Shown: in pieces, positions 24,033-34,604 of the stretch
Position numbering within the stretch: position 1 is the stretch's first letter
How the letters are laid out: every line of letters starts with the position of its first letter
DNA from: Acidobacteriota bacterium
Lineage (GTDB): Bacteria > Acidobacteriota > Blastocatellia > Pyrinomonadales > Pyrinomonadaceae
Assembly (NCBI GenBank): GCA_019639115.1
Contig: JAHBSM010000009.1
Location: 110,964 to 174,963, forward strand
Direction of reading: 5' to 3'
Length of the DNA stretch: 64,000 nucleotides
Translations under genes and position numbers: made by a program
The notes under the pieces: model-generated
Told to the model about the DNA's origin: nothing
The model's database searches: none
What the model saw: only the letters and a program-made list of their open reading frames with translations

Positions 24033-26003
24033 CTATGGCTCTAGGAACTCACGCACCTTATCCAGATCATCGACTATGCGCATCCGCGGCAGGCTTTGCA
24101 GAAAATCCCGCCCGTAAGGCTTTGTCCGCAGCCTCGGGTCGAGTATAGCGACCACACCTCGGTCAGACGTACTCCGGATGAGGCGCCCTATACCTTGCTT
24201 TAGCGATATGACTGCCTGCGGGATCGTGTATTCTGCGAACGATCGGCCGCCATTCTCGTCGATGAATCTTGCCCGGGCCGCGACAAGCGGATCGGTCGGC
24301 ACGGCAAATGGCAGCTTATCGATTATCACGCATGACAACTGTTCGCCGCGGACGTCGACGCCCTGCCAAAAACTCGACGTCGCGAAAAGGACCGCGTTCT
24401 GGGTCGATCGAAATCTATCGATCAGCCCGGCCTTTGACATCGATCCCTGAACGAAACATGGATAGCCGATCCTGGACGAGACAAGTTCGTAGAGCGCCGA
24501 CATCGACTGGCTGCTGGTACACAGCACGAACGCTCGGCCGCGGGTAGATGTCAATATTCCGATGATCTCCTCGGTCGCCGATACGACAAAATCCGGCGAA
24601 CGCGGATCGGGCAGCCCACGAGGCAGATAGAGCAGCGACTGACGTTCATGATCAAATGACGATTCGGCGACCAAAGTATCCGTTTTGGCCGCCGCGAGTC
24701 CGAGCCGGTCGCGGATGAAATTAAAACTACCGTTCGCGGAAAGCGTTGCAGACGTCAGGACGCAGGTATCGACCTTATCGAATAGCTTTTCCCTGAGCAG
24801 TTCCGATACATCAACGGGCGAAGCCTGGAGAAATATCCCGCGTCCGCGGCGTTCGAGCCAATAGACAAAATTTTTATCGTTTTGCCGAAGAACGAAATCA
24901 ATATCGAAACGAGCCTGACGGATACGGCGAACGATCGATTCGGCTTCAGGATCTTTGTCGCTTAGCAGGTCGATCTCTGTCTCGAGCCGCTTCAATGCGT
25001 TATCAAGTGCTTCGAATGCCTCGCCGGCGCCGGTAAATGTTTCTTCGCCGTCAGCGAGGCGCTCGAAGAAATCCGCCCGCTCCAGCATCCATCGGCCCTC
25101 CGTGCGTCCGGCTGCTCCCGCCCTGGCCCAGAACTGCTCACTCAGGCCCGACACACGCGTCGCTATCTTGAGTACGGCAGAGGTAAGCACGGCGTCAGGA
25201 ATTGACAGTCCGGCAGCGTCCCGCACTATCTCGTCGATCTGAAAATTCGACACCTGTACGCCGAAATAATCAGCGGCTATATCTTCGAGCAGATGAGCCT
25301 CATCAAAGATCACAGCCGAGTAATCGGGTATGACCCGCCCGAACTGATTGTCCCTGACGTTCAGATCGGCAAAGAAGAGGTGATGATTGACGATCACGAT
25401 CTCGGCCGCGTTGGCTCGCTCGCGCATTCTGGTCACGAAACACGGTTCAAAATCCGGACATTTCTGTCCGATGCAGATATCTGAACGCGCGTTTATCCGG
25501 CTCCAGAAACTCAGGTTCTCAGGCAGCGTTATGAGTTCGGCCCGGTCGCCGGTCGCGGTCCCCCGAGCCCATTCGGCCACCTTATTGAAATCACTCACAT
25601 CACCGACGCCGTCCAGCATCGGCTGATCGGCCGACCGCTGCATTCGATAAATGCAGAGATAGTTGGCCCTTCCCTTCATATAGGCCGCGCCGAACGTGTT
25701 TGGAAGCGCTTTCTGGAGGAACGGTATGTCCTTTTCCATCAGCTGTTCCTGCAGATTCTTTGTCCCGGTCGAGATCACGATACGCCGTCGTCCGTCACCT
25801 GTCGCGGCGATCGCGGGAACAAGATAAGCAAGCGTTTTGCCGGTGCCTGTGCCGGCTTCGACAATGAGGTGCCGCTTTGAGTCAAATGCTCGCTCTATGG
25901 CTAGTGCCATCTGGAGCTGGCCGTCGCGGTACTCGTACGCGTCATGGTAGCGCGCGAGTCTTCCCTCGGGACCAAAGATCGATTCTATGTACGATGTTGA
26001 CAT
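24033..26003 (-). CDS. DinG/Rad3-type ATP-dependent DNA helicase
   Basis: A 656-residue superfamily 2 (XPD-like) helicase. Walker A is 'EAGTGTGKT' near residue 47 and the DEAH box is 'FDEAHLLED'. Between them is a Cys cluster ('NYLCIYR', 'DICIGQKCPDFEPC') that fits the 4Cys Fe-S domain of DinG/XPD. The C-terminal motifs 'ATSSFWQGVDVRGEQL' and 'QGIGRLIRS' complete the fold. The enzyme is expected to unwind 5'-3', resolving R-loops or D-loops. ATG 26003 ('MSTSYIES') is chosen over an upstream extension to 26105, which would be Arg-rich and atypical. It is divergent from the first M36 peptidase, with a TATAAT at 26035-26040 between them. Confidence 0.92.
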   Translation of the reverse strand: MSTSYIESIFGPEGRLARYHDAYEYRDGQLQMALAIERAFDSKRHLIVEAGTGTGKTLAYLVPAIAATGDGRRRIVISTGTKNLQEQLMEKDIPFLQKALPNTFGAAYMKGRANYLCIYRMQRSADQPMLDGVGDVSDFNKVAEWARGTATGDRAELITLPENLSFWSRINARSDICIGQKCPDFEPCFVTRMRERANAAEIVIVNHHLFFADLNVRDNQFGRVIPDYSAVIFDEAHLLEDIAADYFGVQVSNFQIDEIVRDAAGLSIPDAVLTSAVLKIATRVSGLSEQFWARAGAAGRTEGRWMLERADFFERLADGEETFTGAGEAFEALDNALKRLETEIDLLSDKDPEAESIVRRIRQARFDIDFVLRQNDKNFVYWLERRGRGIFLQASPVDVSELLREKLFDKVDTCVLTSATLSANGSFNFIRDRLGLAAAKTDTLVAESSFDHERQSLLYLPRGLPDPRSPDFVVSATEEIIGILTSTRGRAFVLCTSSQSMSALYELVSSRIGYPCFVQGSMSKAGLIDRFRSTQNAVLFATSSFWQGVDVRGEQLSCVIIDKLPFAVPTDPLVAARARFIDENGGRSFAEYTIPQAVISLKQGIGRLIRSTSDRGVVAILDPRLRTKPYGRDFLQSLPRMRIVDDLDKVREFLEP

Positions 26004-26157
26004 CAGCCGGCGAGGTCGCCTTCTTAAATCGTGATATAATACGCGATCAATCACATTCCCGGACGCGATCGTCCCGGCAGGCAAGGTCCATTCTATTAGA
26101 TACAACCTGAATTGCTAAATCGCGTCCTTCGTAGCGAAGATCCCGGAGTTTTTATTC

Positions 26158-29100
26158 ATGCTGCGAGACCGATCAAGGTTATTTCCAATCAAAAAACTGA
26201 TCCTGTTGGCTTTGTTGGCTATAGCCAGTGCCGCCCTGCTGATACCGGCCTTCAGAACTCGTGCCGCCGCGGGACTCGTCAATCGTCCGGCAGCAGTTAG
26301 GCCCGCTGAGAATTATGATATTCGGGCCGATAAAAGCTCTCACGCTAAAAGGTCGATTTACAGGGCCGCAGCCCTCTCGGACGAAGCGGTTCGTGCGATG
26401 CGGTCCAATGCCGACGAGGCAGCAGCGAGGCTTCGATCTGCGGTCCCGAACCTTAAGATCGAATCGGATATCGCCACAGGTATGCCGGAGGTCATCGGCC
26501 CGGACGTCGCAAGAGGCAGAGCGTTCATGACCGGGCCGACCACGCCGTCGGGAACGCTGCACGGCGGCGCACTTCGGCAGCATCTGACCGAATTCGCGGG
26601 ACTATACGGACTCGATGCAGGATCGGTCAATACGCTCGAGACGGCCGCGGATTATACAAATCCCGATGGCGGATTGTCGTTTGTGCTAATGCGCCAGTCC
26701 GTTGGCGGCATACCAGTATTTCAGGGCGAGATCAAAGCGGGTTTCACGCGGCGCGGCGAAATGATCCGCGTCGTCAATCGTTTGTTTCCTTCCGCAACGC
26801 TTTCGGGTGTTTCTACGGAATTCGGCAGCGAGAAAGCGGCCATCGCTGCGGCGTCAACTTACGTCCCGGGGCGTACCGCCGATACGTCCGATGCCGCGCA
26901 GAAAGTATATTTCCCGCTCGAACCGGGCGTTCTGATTCCCGCTTGGCAGGTTCTGACGTGGCTGCCGACACGCGGTTATTACACGATCGTGGGCGCCCGG
27001 ACCGGAGACCTGCTTTGGCGCAAGGACCTGACCGAGGAGCAGACACAGTCGGCGACCTATAACATCTGGGCATCGCCATCGTCGATGGTCAATCTGGCCG
27101 ACAGCCCAAATCCTTTCACGCCTGGTCCGGCCGCGCCAAACGGGACCCAGGCCCCGCGAGCACTTCGCTCGATCGTTGCCCGCGTCGGCAATGAGACGCC
27201 TTACGAGTTCAACCTCAACGGCTGGATCAACGACAACACTAATACGACCGACGGAAATGCTGTCGAAGCAGGCCTCGATCGGGACACACCGAACGGGATC
27301 GACATAAACGGAAAACCCGTGCCCGCGACGCCGCGAATTTTCGATTTCCCCATTAATCCGGGCAATCCCTCAGGTATTCCTGACGTTGGCGATCCGCCGC
27401 TGCCTGCGGGACAGAATCCGACTCCGTGCGCTACGACCGGTAACGCACCCGAGATGACCGACTATCAGAAAGCATCGGTCACACAGATGTTCTACACCGC
27501 CAATTGGTTCCACGACGAAACGTACCGACTTGGCTTTACTGAACAGGCGTTCAATTTTCAGCACGACAATTTCGGGCGCGGCGGCACGGCCGGAGACCGA
27601 ATTTCTGCAGAGGCCCAGGACTGTTCCGGCTCGAACGGAGCAAACTTCTCGACCGCCGCAGACGGCAATCGCGGACGGATGCAGATGTATATTTGGACGG
27701 GTCCCGACCCGGATCTCGATGGCGCACTAGACTCGCAGGTAGTGATCCACGAGCTTGCCCACGGGCTATCGAACCGGCTTCACGGTAACGCAACCGGCCT
27801 TACCATCAATATGTCGCGAGGCACGGGCGAAGGCTGGTCGGACTTCTACGCGCAGGCTCTGTTGAGTTCGCCATCTGACCCGATCGAGGGTATTTATCCG
27901 ATCGCCGGTTATCTCACGTACAACACGTTCACGTCCTACGCTAACAACTATTATTACGGCATTCGCCGTTTCCCTTTGGCCGTCAGATCGTATCGAGTGG
28001 ACGGGCGGCCCCACGACCCGCTCACATTCGAGGACGCCGACCAGACCAAATACAACGTTGACGACGCGGCGTTCCCGCCCGGGCTGTTCGGCACTTCGTC
28101 CTCAGCGGATCAGGTACACAACCTGGGAGAGATCTGGAGTTCGATGCTCTGGGAGGTAAGGGCTCGCCTGATCGCGAGGCTCGGCTGGGCGGAAGGCAAC
28201 CGCAGATCATTACAGCTTGTGACAGACGGTATGAAGCTTTCGCCGCTTGCTCCTACTTTCCTGAACGCACGCGACGCGATACTGGCCGCAGCACAGGCAA
28301 GTTCGGCCGCTCCGGAAGCCGCAGCCGATGTCGCCGACGTTTGGGCGGGATTTGCCTCCCGAGGCCTCGGACTGAGCGCAAGTATCCAAAATACCGGGAC
28401 CGGCGTGGGCAATACTCGGGTTACCGAAGCGTACGATTCGCCGAACCTTTTCCAATCACCGGGCATCACGATAACCGATCCGCTCGGCAACGGGAACGGT
28501 TATCCCGATCCCGGCGAACAGGTGACTCTTAATATTCCGCTGACGAATCAGACCGGCACGACCGCCAACGGGGTCACGCTCCAGATAGCCGGCGGTGCGG
28601 CCGCGAACTATGGCAACATCCCTTCGGGCCAAACGGTCACTCGGCCGATCGCATTCACAGTTCCGGTTGGCGGTGTTTGCGGGTCGCTTGTGCCACTGGA
28701 CATAAGCATAAACAGCTCGCTGGGCCCGGCCAACTTTACCAGAAATTTAACGACCGGCGAGCCCGTCACGACATTCTCACAGGATTTTGACTCGGTCCAA
28801 ACGCCTACGTTCCCGACCGGCTGGGAAGTCGCGGATATCCAAGGCGGGATCCCATTCGTTACCTCAGGTGCTGCGTTCGACACTGCGCCAAACTCGGCCT
28901 TCGCACTTGATCCGGCCACTGTCGGCGGCGGCACTGATCTGACGTCGCCGGCGATACAGATCTTGTCTCCGGCTGCTACTGCGTCATTCAGGCATAACTA
29001 CAACACCGAGGCCGGATGGGACGGCGGAGTCCTCGAGATAAGCATTGGCGGCGGGCCTTTTCAGGATATCGTGGCGGCAGGCGGCACTTTTATCGAAGGC

Positions 29101-30165
29101 GGATACGTCGGGACCCTGGGCGTCGGGACAAACAATCCGCTGTCGTCGCGGCTAGCCTGGCACGGTAATTCTATTGGATTTGTGACGACGACCGTGCGGC
29201 TTCCTGCCGCTGCTGCGGGGCAATCCGTGCGGCTGCGCTGGCGTTTCGGCGCGGACAATAATACTGCTGCCGTGGGCTGGTATGTTGACAGCGTTCGGGT
29301 GACAGGACGGCACCAGTGCGTAATAGTCGACAGTTTTTCGCGGCCGCGTGCCGATTTCGATGGCGACGGCAAGACCGACATATCCGTATATAGGCCGTCG
29401 GCGGGCACGTGGTACATCGACCGCTCCGCGACCGGTTTTACGGCTGTGGGTTTCGGACTTTCGGACGACGTGCCGACGCCCGGTGATTTCGATGGCGACG
29501 GCAAGACCGATGTTGCGGTCTGGAGGCCTTCGACCGGGACCTGGTTCCGGCTGAACAGCTCGAATGGAAGTTTCTCGGCGGTGCAGTTCGGCGCAGGCGG
29601 CGACGTGCCGTTTCCGCGTGATCTTGACGGCGATGGACGCGATGACATCACGGTGTTTCGCTCTTCGAATGGCGTTTGGTATTGGCTCAACAGCGGCAAC
29701 GGATCATTCAACGCCGTACAGTTCGGTACGGCGGGCGATCTGCCGGTTGCGGGCGACTATACGGGTGACGGGCGTGCGGACCTTGCAGTCTTTAGGCCAT
29801 CGAATGGTGTCTGGTACTTTTGGAACCTTGCGAATTCATCGTTCTGGGCGGTCGGATTTGGGCTGGCGAGCGACCTGCCCGTGCCCTCCGACGTAGATGG
29901 CGACCGCAGAACGGACGTGGCCGTATTCAGGCCGTCGAACGGCGTTTGGTATTGGCTTGGTAGTTCTAACGGCGCTTTTGGCGCGGCTCAATTCGGACAG
30001 GCGGGCGACGTGCCTGTTCCGGGTGATTACGACGGCGACGGACGTGACGACAGGGCGGTGTATCGCGGCGGAACGTGGTTCCTCGACAGGACGACGGCAG
30101 GCTTTGCAGCGGTCAATTTTGGCGTAGCGGCGGATACGCCCGTTCCGAGCAAGTATCTTCCTTGA
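26158..30165 (+). CDS. Secreted M36 (fungalysin) metallopeptidase with six FG-GAP units
   Basis: A 1335-residue protein. A signal anchor/peptide lies at about 13-33. A fungalysin/thermolysin propeptide (FTP) follows at about 125-225 ('YTNPDGGLSFVLMRQSVGGIPVF'). The M36 catalytic domain carries HExxH at 531-535 (HELAH) and the third zinc ligand Glu558 in 'GEGWSDF'. A Pro-dom/CARDB-like region (about 770-850) and a jelly-roll-like domain (about 880-1045) precede six C-terminal 44-residue FG-GAP/VCBS units with DxDGDGxxD calcium loops. The end is 'PVPSKYLP'. It is a secreted zinc endopeptidase kept inactive by its propeptide; targets are unknown. It is paralogous to the next gene. Confidence 0.93.
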   Translation: MLRDRSRLFPIKKLILLALLAIASAALLIPAFRTRAAAGLVNRPAAVRPAENYDIRADKSSHAKRSIYRAAALSDEAVRAMRSNADEAAARLRSAVPNLKIESDIATGMPEVIGPDVARGRAFMTGPTTPSGTLHGGALRQHLTEFAGLYGLDAGSVNTLETAADYTNPDGGLSFVLMRQSVGGIPVFQGEIKAGFTRRGEMIRVVNRLFPSATLSGVSTEFGSEKAAIAAASTYVPGRTADTSDAAQKVYFPLEPGVLIPAWQVLTWLPTRGYYTIVGARTGDLLWRKDLTEEQTQSATYNIWASPSSMVNLADSPNPFTPGPAAPNGTQAPRALRSIVARVGNETPYEFNLNGWINDNTNTTDGNAVEAGLDRDTPNGIDINGKPVPATPRIFDFPINPGNPSGIPDVGDPPLPAGQNPTPCATTGNAPEMTDYQKASVTQMFYTANWFHDETYRLGFTEQAFNFQHDNFGRGGTAGDRISAEAQDCSGSNGANFSTAADGNRGRMQMYIWTGPDPDLDGALDSQVVIHELAHGLSNRLHGNATGLTINMSRGTGEGWSDFYAQALLSSPSDPIEGIYPIAGYLTYNTFTSYANNYYYGIRRFPLAVRSYRVDGRPHDPLTFEDADQTKYNVDDAAFPPGLFGTSSSADQVHNLGEIWSSMLWEVRARLIARLGWAEGNRRSLQLVTDGMKLSPLAPTFLNARDAILAAAQASSAAPEAAADVADVWAGFASRGLGLSASIQNTGTGVGNTRVTEAYDSPNLFQSPGITITDPLGNGNGYPDPGEQVTLNIPLTNQTGTTANGVTLQIAGGAAANYGNIPSGQTVTRPIAFTVPVGGVCGSLVPLDISINSSLGPANFTRNLTTGEPVTTFSQDFDSVQTPTFPTGWEVADIQGGIPFVTSGAAFDTAPNSAFALDPATVGGGTDLTSPAIQILSPAATASFRHNYNTEAGWDGGVLEISIGGGPFQDIVAAGGTFIEGGYVGTLGVGTNNPLSSRLAWHGNSIGFVTTTVRLPAAAAGQSVRLRWRFGADNNTAAVGWYVDSVRVTGRHQCVIVDSFSRPRADFDGDGKTDISVYRPSAGTWYIDRSATGFTAVGFGLSDDVPTPGDFDGDGKTDVAVWRPSTGTWFRLNSSNGSFSAVQFGAGGDVPFPRDLDGDGRDDITVFRSSNGVWYWLNSGNGSFNAVQFGTAGDLPVAGDYTGDGRADLAVFRPSNGVWYFWNLANSSFWAVGFGLASDLPVPSDVDGDRRTDVAVFRPSNGVWYWLGSSNGAFGAAQFGQAGDVPVPGDYDGDGRDDRAVYRGGTWFLDRTTAGFAAVNFGVAADTPVPSKYLP

Positions 30166-30194
30166 TCGGTCGAAGCGAATGCCCTTGGTTTTGA

Positions 30195-30223
30195 TTGACT
30201 GATAGGCAATTTTCTGTTAAAAC
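30195..30223 (+). promoter_or_regulatory. Putative promoter of second M36 gene
   Basis: TTGACT at 30195-30200, 17-nt spacer, TAAAAC at 30218-30223 (5/6 and 4/6 consensus). If used, it yields a leader of about 225 nt before ATG 30457. Confidence 0.5.
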
Positions 30224-30456
30224 TGACGCATTATCTGTTCAAGAGACAATCTAATAAATAAGTAAGACCTGGGCTCTTGTGTTTGAAGTTTAAGCGACGG
30301 CCTGTCGGAGGTCCTGTACTTGGCGGGAATCCTAACGGCGGTCTTGTGTTCGGATTGGAGGTGGCGGCTCCGTCTCGGTCGATCTGGCTCCGGCCAGATC
30401 CCCGTGCAACCTCGGCAGCAGGATCCTCTTTGTTTTACCTTTAGGAGGGAATAGAA
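30224..30456 (+). other. Long structured 5' leader of second M36 gene
   Basis: No ORF of note. It contains a perfect 8-bp hairpin GATCTGGC/GCCAGATC (30381-30400), a GGAG/CTCC hairpin just before it, AATCC/GGATT pairing around 30328-30356, and a strong SD (TAGGAGGGA) 8 nt before the start codon. No known riboswitch class is recognised. Confidence 0.4.
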
Positions 30457-33400
30457 ATGCGAAAACTCAAGAATGCGGAAGTTAGAAATCTACTTCTCGC
30501 ATTATTTTTTATTGCGGGCCTGGCGGCAGCGTTGGTTTACATGCCGTACGAGTTCCGTACGCAGGCGGGAGGCAATCAGAAAGGCCTCGTCGTCCGCACA
30601 AGCAGCTCGGATGACGGCATCGTAAAGATGTATGACATCCGCGAGGATAAAGCTCGCCAAGATGAACTTGCAGATATGCGTTCGCGTCAGGGCAAGAGCT
30701 TTATGGACATCGCAACACTCCGTGACAAGACCGCGCGTGCGGAAGCGGAATTGATGCGATCGATCCCGAACTCTAAAGTGGAATACAACACTGATATCCG
30801 TATTCCCGAGGTCATCACGCCCGATATGGGCCGGATCAAGATCGACTTTCTTACCCCTCCATCGTCGGAGAAGCGCGTCGATATTTTGAAGAACTTCATC
30901 GGCCGCCATCAGGACCTGGTCGGCGTTGACCGACAGCAGATCGATGCTCTCAAGGTCTCCGCAGACTACACCAACCCCGACGGTAACATCTCGTATGTGA
31001 ACCTCGATCAGGAGATCAATGGTATCCCCGTTTTCCGCGGCGAGATCAAAGCTGGTTTTACACGCGACAATCGCATCATCCGCGTGATCAACAACCTCGC
31101 TCCGGATCTCGACTACAGCAGCCTCTCAACCGAGTTTGGCGACCCGGCCGTTTCTGTTGCGAAAGCGGCTGCTCACATCAAACATGAACTCAAACGGTCG
31201 GAGACCATCCGAAACGACGCAGCCTCGACCGATCTCAAGGTCGTTTTCGGAGAAGGCGACTGGGCGACAACGGCCGAGAAGATGTACTTCCCGACCGAGC
31301 CCGGTGTAGCGGTTCCGTCCTGGAGAGTGCTGATCTGGCAGCCGGTGAACGCATACTATGTGATCGTCGATGCCGAGAGCGGCGCCGTCCTATGGCACAA
31401 GAACATTACCGACGACCAGTCGCAATCAGCCACATACCAGGTATATCGCAACCTGAATGCTTATATCCCGGTCGAAGACCATGCTGCTCCGCTCTCACCC
31501 GGACCTAACGATCCGGGCCTCGGCACGCAGGGTGCTCTCCTGACGCGCAATAACGTTTCGCTTATCGGTAACGAGGGTCCGCTATCGTTCAACAACAACG
31601 GCTGGATCAACGACAACGCCAACGTGACCGACGGCAACGCTAACGAAGCAGGTATCGACCGCGACGGCACCAACGGTGTCGATGCACCTCAGCCGGGCGA
31701 TACGGCTTGCCCCGGTGCAGGATGCCGTGTGTTCACCTCGACCTGGAACCCGCCGCCGGGAAGTCCGTCACCGGGTGACGCCCCGCTGACCACACAAGCC
31801 CAACGCGGCGCCGTGATCCAGATGTTCTACATAATGAACCGATACCACGATGAGCTATACCTTCGTGGGTTCAATGAAGCAGCACGCAACTTCCAGAACG
31901 TGAACTTCACCGGCCAGGGCGCGGGCAATGACCGGGTCTCGTCAGAAGGACAGGATTCTTCAGGTACGAACAACGCTAATTTCTCGACGCCGGCCGATGG
32001 AACTCGAGGCCGCATGCAGATGTATCTCTGGACCGGGCCGACGCCTCAGCGTGACGGTACGGCGGATGCCGATATCGTTATCCACGAGGTGACGCACGGT
32101 ACGTCGAACCGTATTCATGGCAACGGAAGCGGACTCGGCAACCAGGGCGGTATGATGGGTGAAGGCTGGGGCGACTGGTATGCTCACACGATGTTGGCGG
32201 AGCCTACCGATAACGTCAATGGCGTTTATGGCCTCGGCGGCTACTCGCTGCTTAACCTCGGAGCCGGTTGGACCGCGAACTTCTACTACGGTATTCGCCG
32301 GTTCCCGACCGCTCTTATCGCTTCGACCGCAGGCCCGAATCGTCCGGGCTGCAACAATGGCCCGTGCCCGCACAACCCGCTGACATTCGGCCACATCAAT
32401 TCGACCTGCGATACCACGCTGGGCACGACGACGACCGCGGTCACAAGCGCATTCCCGCGCAGCTCGGTCATCGCCACCTCGGGCAACTGCTCGCAGGTGC
32501 ACAACGCCGGTGAGATCTGGAAATCGGCACTTTGGGAAGTTCGCTCGCTGTTCATCGCTCGCAAAGGTTTTGCGGTCGGTACGCGTGACGTCCTTCAGGT
32601 GGTTACCGACGGCATGAAGCTCTCTCCGGTCAATCCGATGATGCTTCAAGAGCGCGACGGCATCCTGGCCGCCGCTGCTGCTATCTCCGCTGCCCCTGAG
32701 GCTTCGGCTGATGTCGCTGACGTATGGGAAGGCTTCCGCCGACGCGGATTCGGATTCTCCGCCAGCACTCAATCGTCAACAGCAGTGACCGAGGCATTTG
32801 ACCTGCCGAACGCGGTTCTGACCAATCCGTTCACGGTCACCGATCCTGCTCCGGGCGGCAATAACAACGGCGTTCCGGAACCCGGCGAGACCGTTAAGCT
32901 CGGTATTGCGGTCACTAACGGAACTGGCACCACGGTCAACAACGTCACCGTCTCGGTTGACGGCGGTTCGCCAGTCGCATATGGCAACATCAACGACGGC
33001 CAGACCGTAACTCAGCAGATCAACTATGCCATTCCCGGCAACGCCGCTTGCGGCAGCAGCCGTACGGTCAGCATAGTTGTCAGCAGCACTCTCGGCTCGC
33101 AGCCGGCACAAACACGCAGTTTCGTTCTTGGCACTCCTGCGGGACTCGTTGAGAGCTTTGACGGTGTCTCGGCTCCGACGCTTCCAGCGGGCTGGACGAT
33201 GACGCAGGATACGGGCACGGCAATTACTTGGACAACGACGACCACAGGGCCTGACTCGGCTCCGAACTCAGCGTTCGCAAATGATCCGGCAACGGTAAAC
33301 ATGTCGTCGCTGGTCAGCCCGTCGATACCGGTCACTTCGGCTGCCGCTCAGCTCAAGTTCCGTAACAAATACATTACGGAATCGACGTTTGACGGTATGG

Positions 33401-34554
33401 TGCTAGAGATCGCGATCGGTGCGGGAGCATTTCAGGATATCCTGACCGCAGGAGGATCATTCGTCACTGGCGGATACAACGCGACGATCTCGACCTCCTT
33501 CAGCAGCCCGATCGCTGGGCGACAGGCTTGGTCGGGTACGTCAGCCGGCGGTTATATTGACACTGTTGTCAATCTTCCCGCTGCCGCGAACGGCCAGAAC
33601 ATCCAGCTACGCTGGAGAATGGCCACTGATACCTCTGTTGCTTCGACGGGTGTAAACGTTGACGGCGTTCAGGTCGTCAGCAGCTACACTTGTGCGGCGG
33701 TAACTGCTAAGGTACGAGCCGATTTTGACGGCGATGGCAAGACTGACACGTCAGTCTATCGTCCGGGCGCCAGCGGCGTTTGGTTCGCGGACCGCTCGAC
33801 ATCCGGATTCCAGGCCATTCAATATGGTACTACGGGTGACACTGTTCATCCGGGAGACTACGACGGCGACGGCAAGGCCGACTTCTCGTTCTGGCGTCCG
33901 TCCGACACCGCGAATGTCCCTGACTTCTATATCCTTAAGAGCAGCGACTCGACCCTCATGGGCTTCTCGCACGGCTTGACCTCGGATATTCCTGTCGGTG
34001 GAGACTTTGACGGTGACGGTAAATCGGACATCGCTGTGTTCCGTCCTTCGACCGGCACGTGGTTCATCTGGGAAACCTCGACGAACAACACGCGCTCGGT
34101 ACAATTCGGACTCAACGGTGACGTTCCGTTCGCTATGGATTCGGATGGCGACGGCAAGGCAAATCTTGCCGTATGGCGTCCGGGCAACCGCTTCTGGTAC
34201 ATAGCTCGAAATACAGGCGTTCCCGCTCAGAATTTCGATGCGGTCCAGTGGGGTAACGTCGGTGACGTTCCGGTCCCGGCTGATTACGACGGTGACGGCA
34301 AGGAAGATATTGCTGTATTCCGTCCGTCAGATGGTTATTGGTACATCATCAAGTCAACCGGCGGCACGAGCTTTATCAAGTTCGGCCAGAGCGGTGACGT
34401 TCCCGTACCGGGCGATTATGACGGCGATGGCAAATATGACATCGCGGTATATCGCAGCGGCTTCTGGTACATTCAGCGGTCAACGGCCGGTTTCCTCGCC
34501 AAGCAGTTCGGCGTGGCTTCGGACGTGCCGGTTCCCGCTAAATACCATCCGTAA
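30457..34554 (+). CDS. Second secreted M36 (fungalysin) metallopeptidase with six FG-GAP units
   Basis: A 1365-residue paralogue of the preceding gene with the same domain order: signal segment (about 12-30), FTP propeptide ('YTNPDGNISYVNLDQEINGIPVF'), M36 domain with HExxH at 543-547 (HEVTH) and Glu569 in 'GEGWGDW', beta-sandwich regions, then six FG-GAP units. It ends in 'PVPAKYHP'. A Cys-rich insertion near 620-680 ('RPGCNNGPCPHNP', 'STCDTT', 'GNCSQVHN') is absent from the first copy. The SD AGGAGGGA is strong, suggesting high expression. It is closed by two hairpins, the second a T-tailed terminator. Tandem duplication followed by divergence is the simplest origin. Confidence 0.93.
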   Translation: MRKLKNAEVRNLLLALFFIAGLAAALVYMPYEFRTQAGGNQKGLVVRTSSSDDGIVKMYDIREDKARQDELADMRSRQGKSFMDIATLRDKTARAEAELMRSIPNSKVEYNTDIRIPEVITPDMGRIKIDFLTPPSSEKRVDILKNFIGRHQDLVGVDRQQIDALKVSADYTNPDGNISYVNLDQEINGIPVFRGEIKAGFTRDNRIIRVINNLAPDLDYSSLSTEFGDPAVSVAKAAAHIKHELKRSETIRNDAASTDLKVVFGEGDWATTAEKMYFPTEPGVAVPSWRVLIWQPVNAYYVIVDAESGAVLWHKNITDDQSQSATYQVYRNLNAYIPVEDHAAPLSPGPNDPGLGTQGALLTRNNVSLIGNEGPLSFNNNGWINDNANVTDGNANEAGIDRDGTNGVDAPQPGDTACPGAGCRVFTSTWNPPPGSPSPGDAPLTTQAQRGAVIQMFYIMNRYHDELYLRGFNEAARNFQNVNFTGQGAGNDRVSSEGQDSSGTNNANFSTPADGTRGRMQMYLWTGPTPQRDGTADADIVIHEVTHGTSNRIHGNGSGLGNQGGMMGEGWGDWYAHTMLAEPTDNVNGVYGLGGYSLLNLGAGWTANFYYGIRRFPTALIASTAGPNRPGCNNGPCPHNPLTFGHINSTCDTTLGTTTTAVTSAFPRSSVIATSGNCSQVHNAGEIWKSALWEVRSLFIARKGFAVGTRDVLQVVTDGMKLSPVNPMMLQERDGILAAAAAISAAPEASADVADVWEGFRRRGFGFSASTQSSTAVTEAFDLPNAVLTNPFTVTDPAPGGNNNGVPEPGETVKLGIAVTNGTGTTVNNVTVSVDGGSPVAYGNINDGQTVTQQINYAIPGNAACGSSRTVSIVVSSTLGSQPAQTRSFVLGTPAGLVESFDGVSAPTLPAGWTMTQDTGTAITWTTTTTGPDSAPNSAFANDPATVNMSSLVSPSIPVTSAAAQLKFRNKYITESTFDGMVLEIAIGAGAFQDILTAGGSFVTGGYNATISTSFSSPIAGRQAWSGTSAGGYIDTVVNLPAAANGQNIQLRWRMATDTSVASTGVNVDGVQVVSSYTCAAVTAKVRADFDGDGKTDTSVYRPGASGVWFADRSTSGFQAIQYGTTGDTVHPGDYDGDGKADFSFWRPSDTANVPDFYILKSSDSTLMGFSHGLTSDIPVGGDFDGDGKSDIAVFRPSTGTWFIWETSTNNTRSVQFGLNGDVPFAMDSDGDGKANLAVWRPGNRFWYIARNTGVPAQNFDAVQWGNVGDVPVPADYDGDGKEDIAVFRPSDGYWYIIKSTGGTSFIKFGQSGDVPVPGDYDGDGKYDIAVYRSGFWYIQRSTAGFLAKQFGVASDVPVPAKYHP

Positions 34555-34560
34555 CTAAAC

Positions 34561-34591
34561 GGGAGAGGATCGCCTATACGGATCCTCTCCC
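34561..34591 (+). other. 11-bp hairpin after second M36 gene
   Basis: GGGAGAGGATC and GATCCTCTCCC pair perfectly around a 9-nt loop, immediately after the stop codon. There is no T run, so it may protect the mRNA 3' end upstream of the true terminator. Confidence 0.7.
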
Positions 34592-34604
34592 CATCCACTT
34601 GCCT

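Noticed and set aside
26035..26040. Perfect TATAAT between the helicase and first M36 gene as a promoter
   Set aside because: No acceptable -35 hexamer is found at 16-18 nt on either strand; left as unproven.
29340..30165. Regular DNA repeats in the FG-GAP regions considered as CRISPR or tandem DNA repeats
   Set aside because: The repeats are coding, diverged at third positions and keep the reading frame; there are no constant repeat/unique spacer units. No CRISPR array is seen anywhere.
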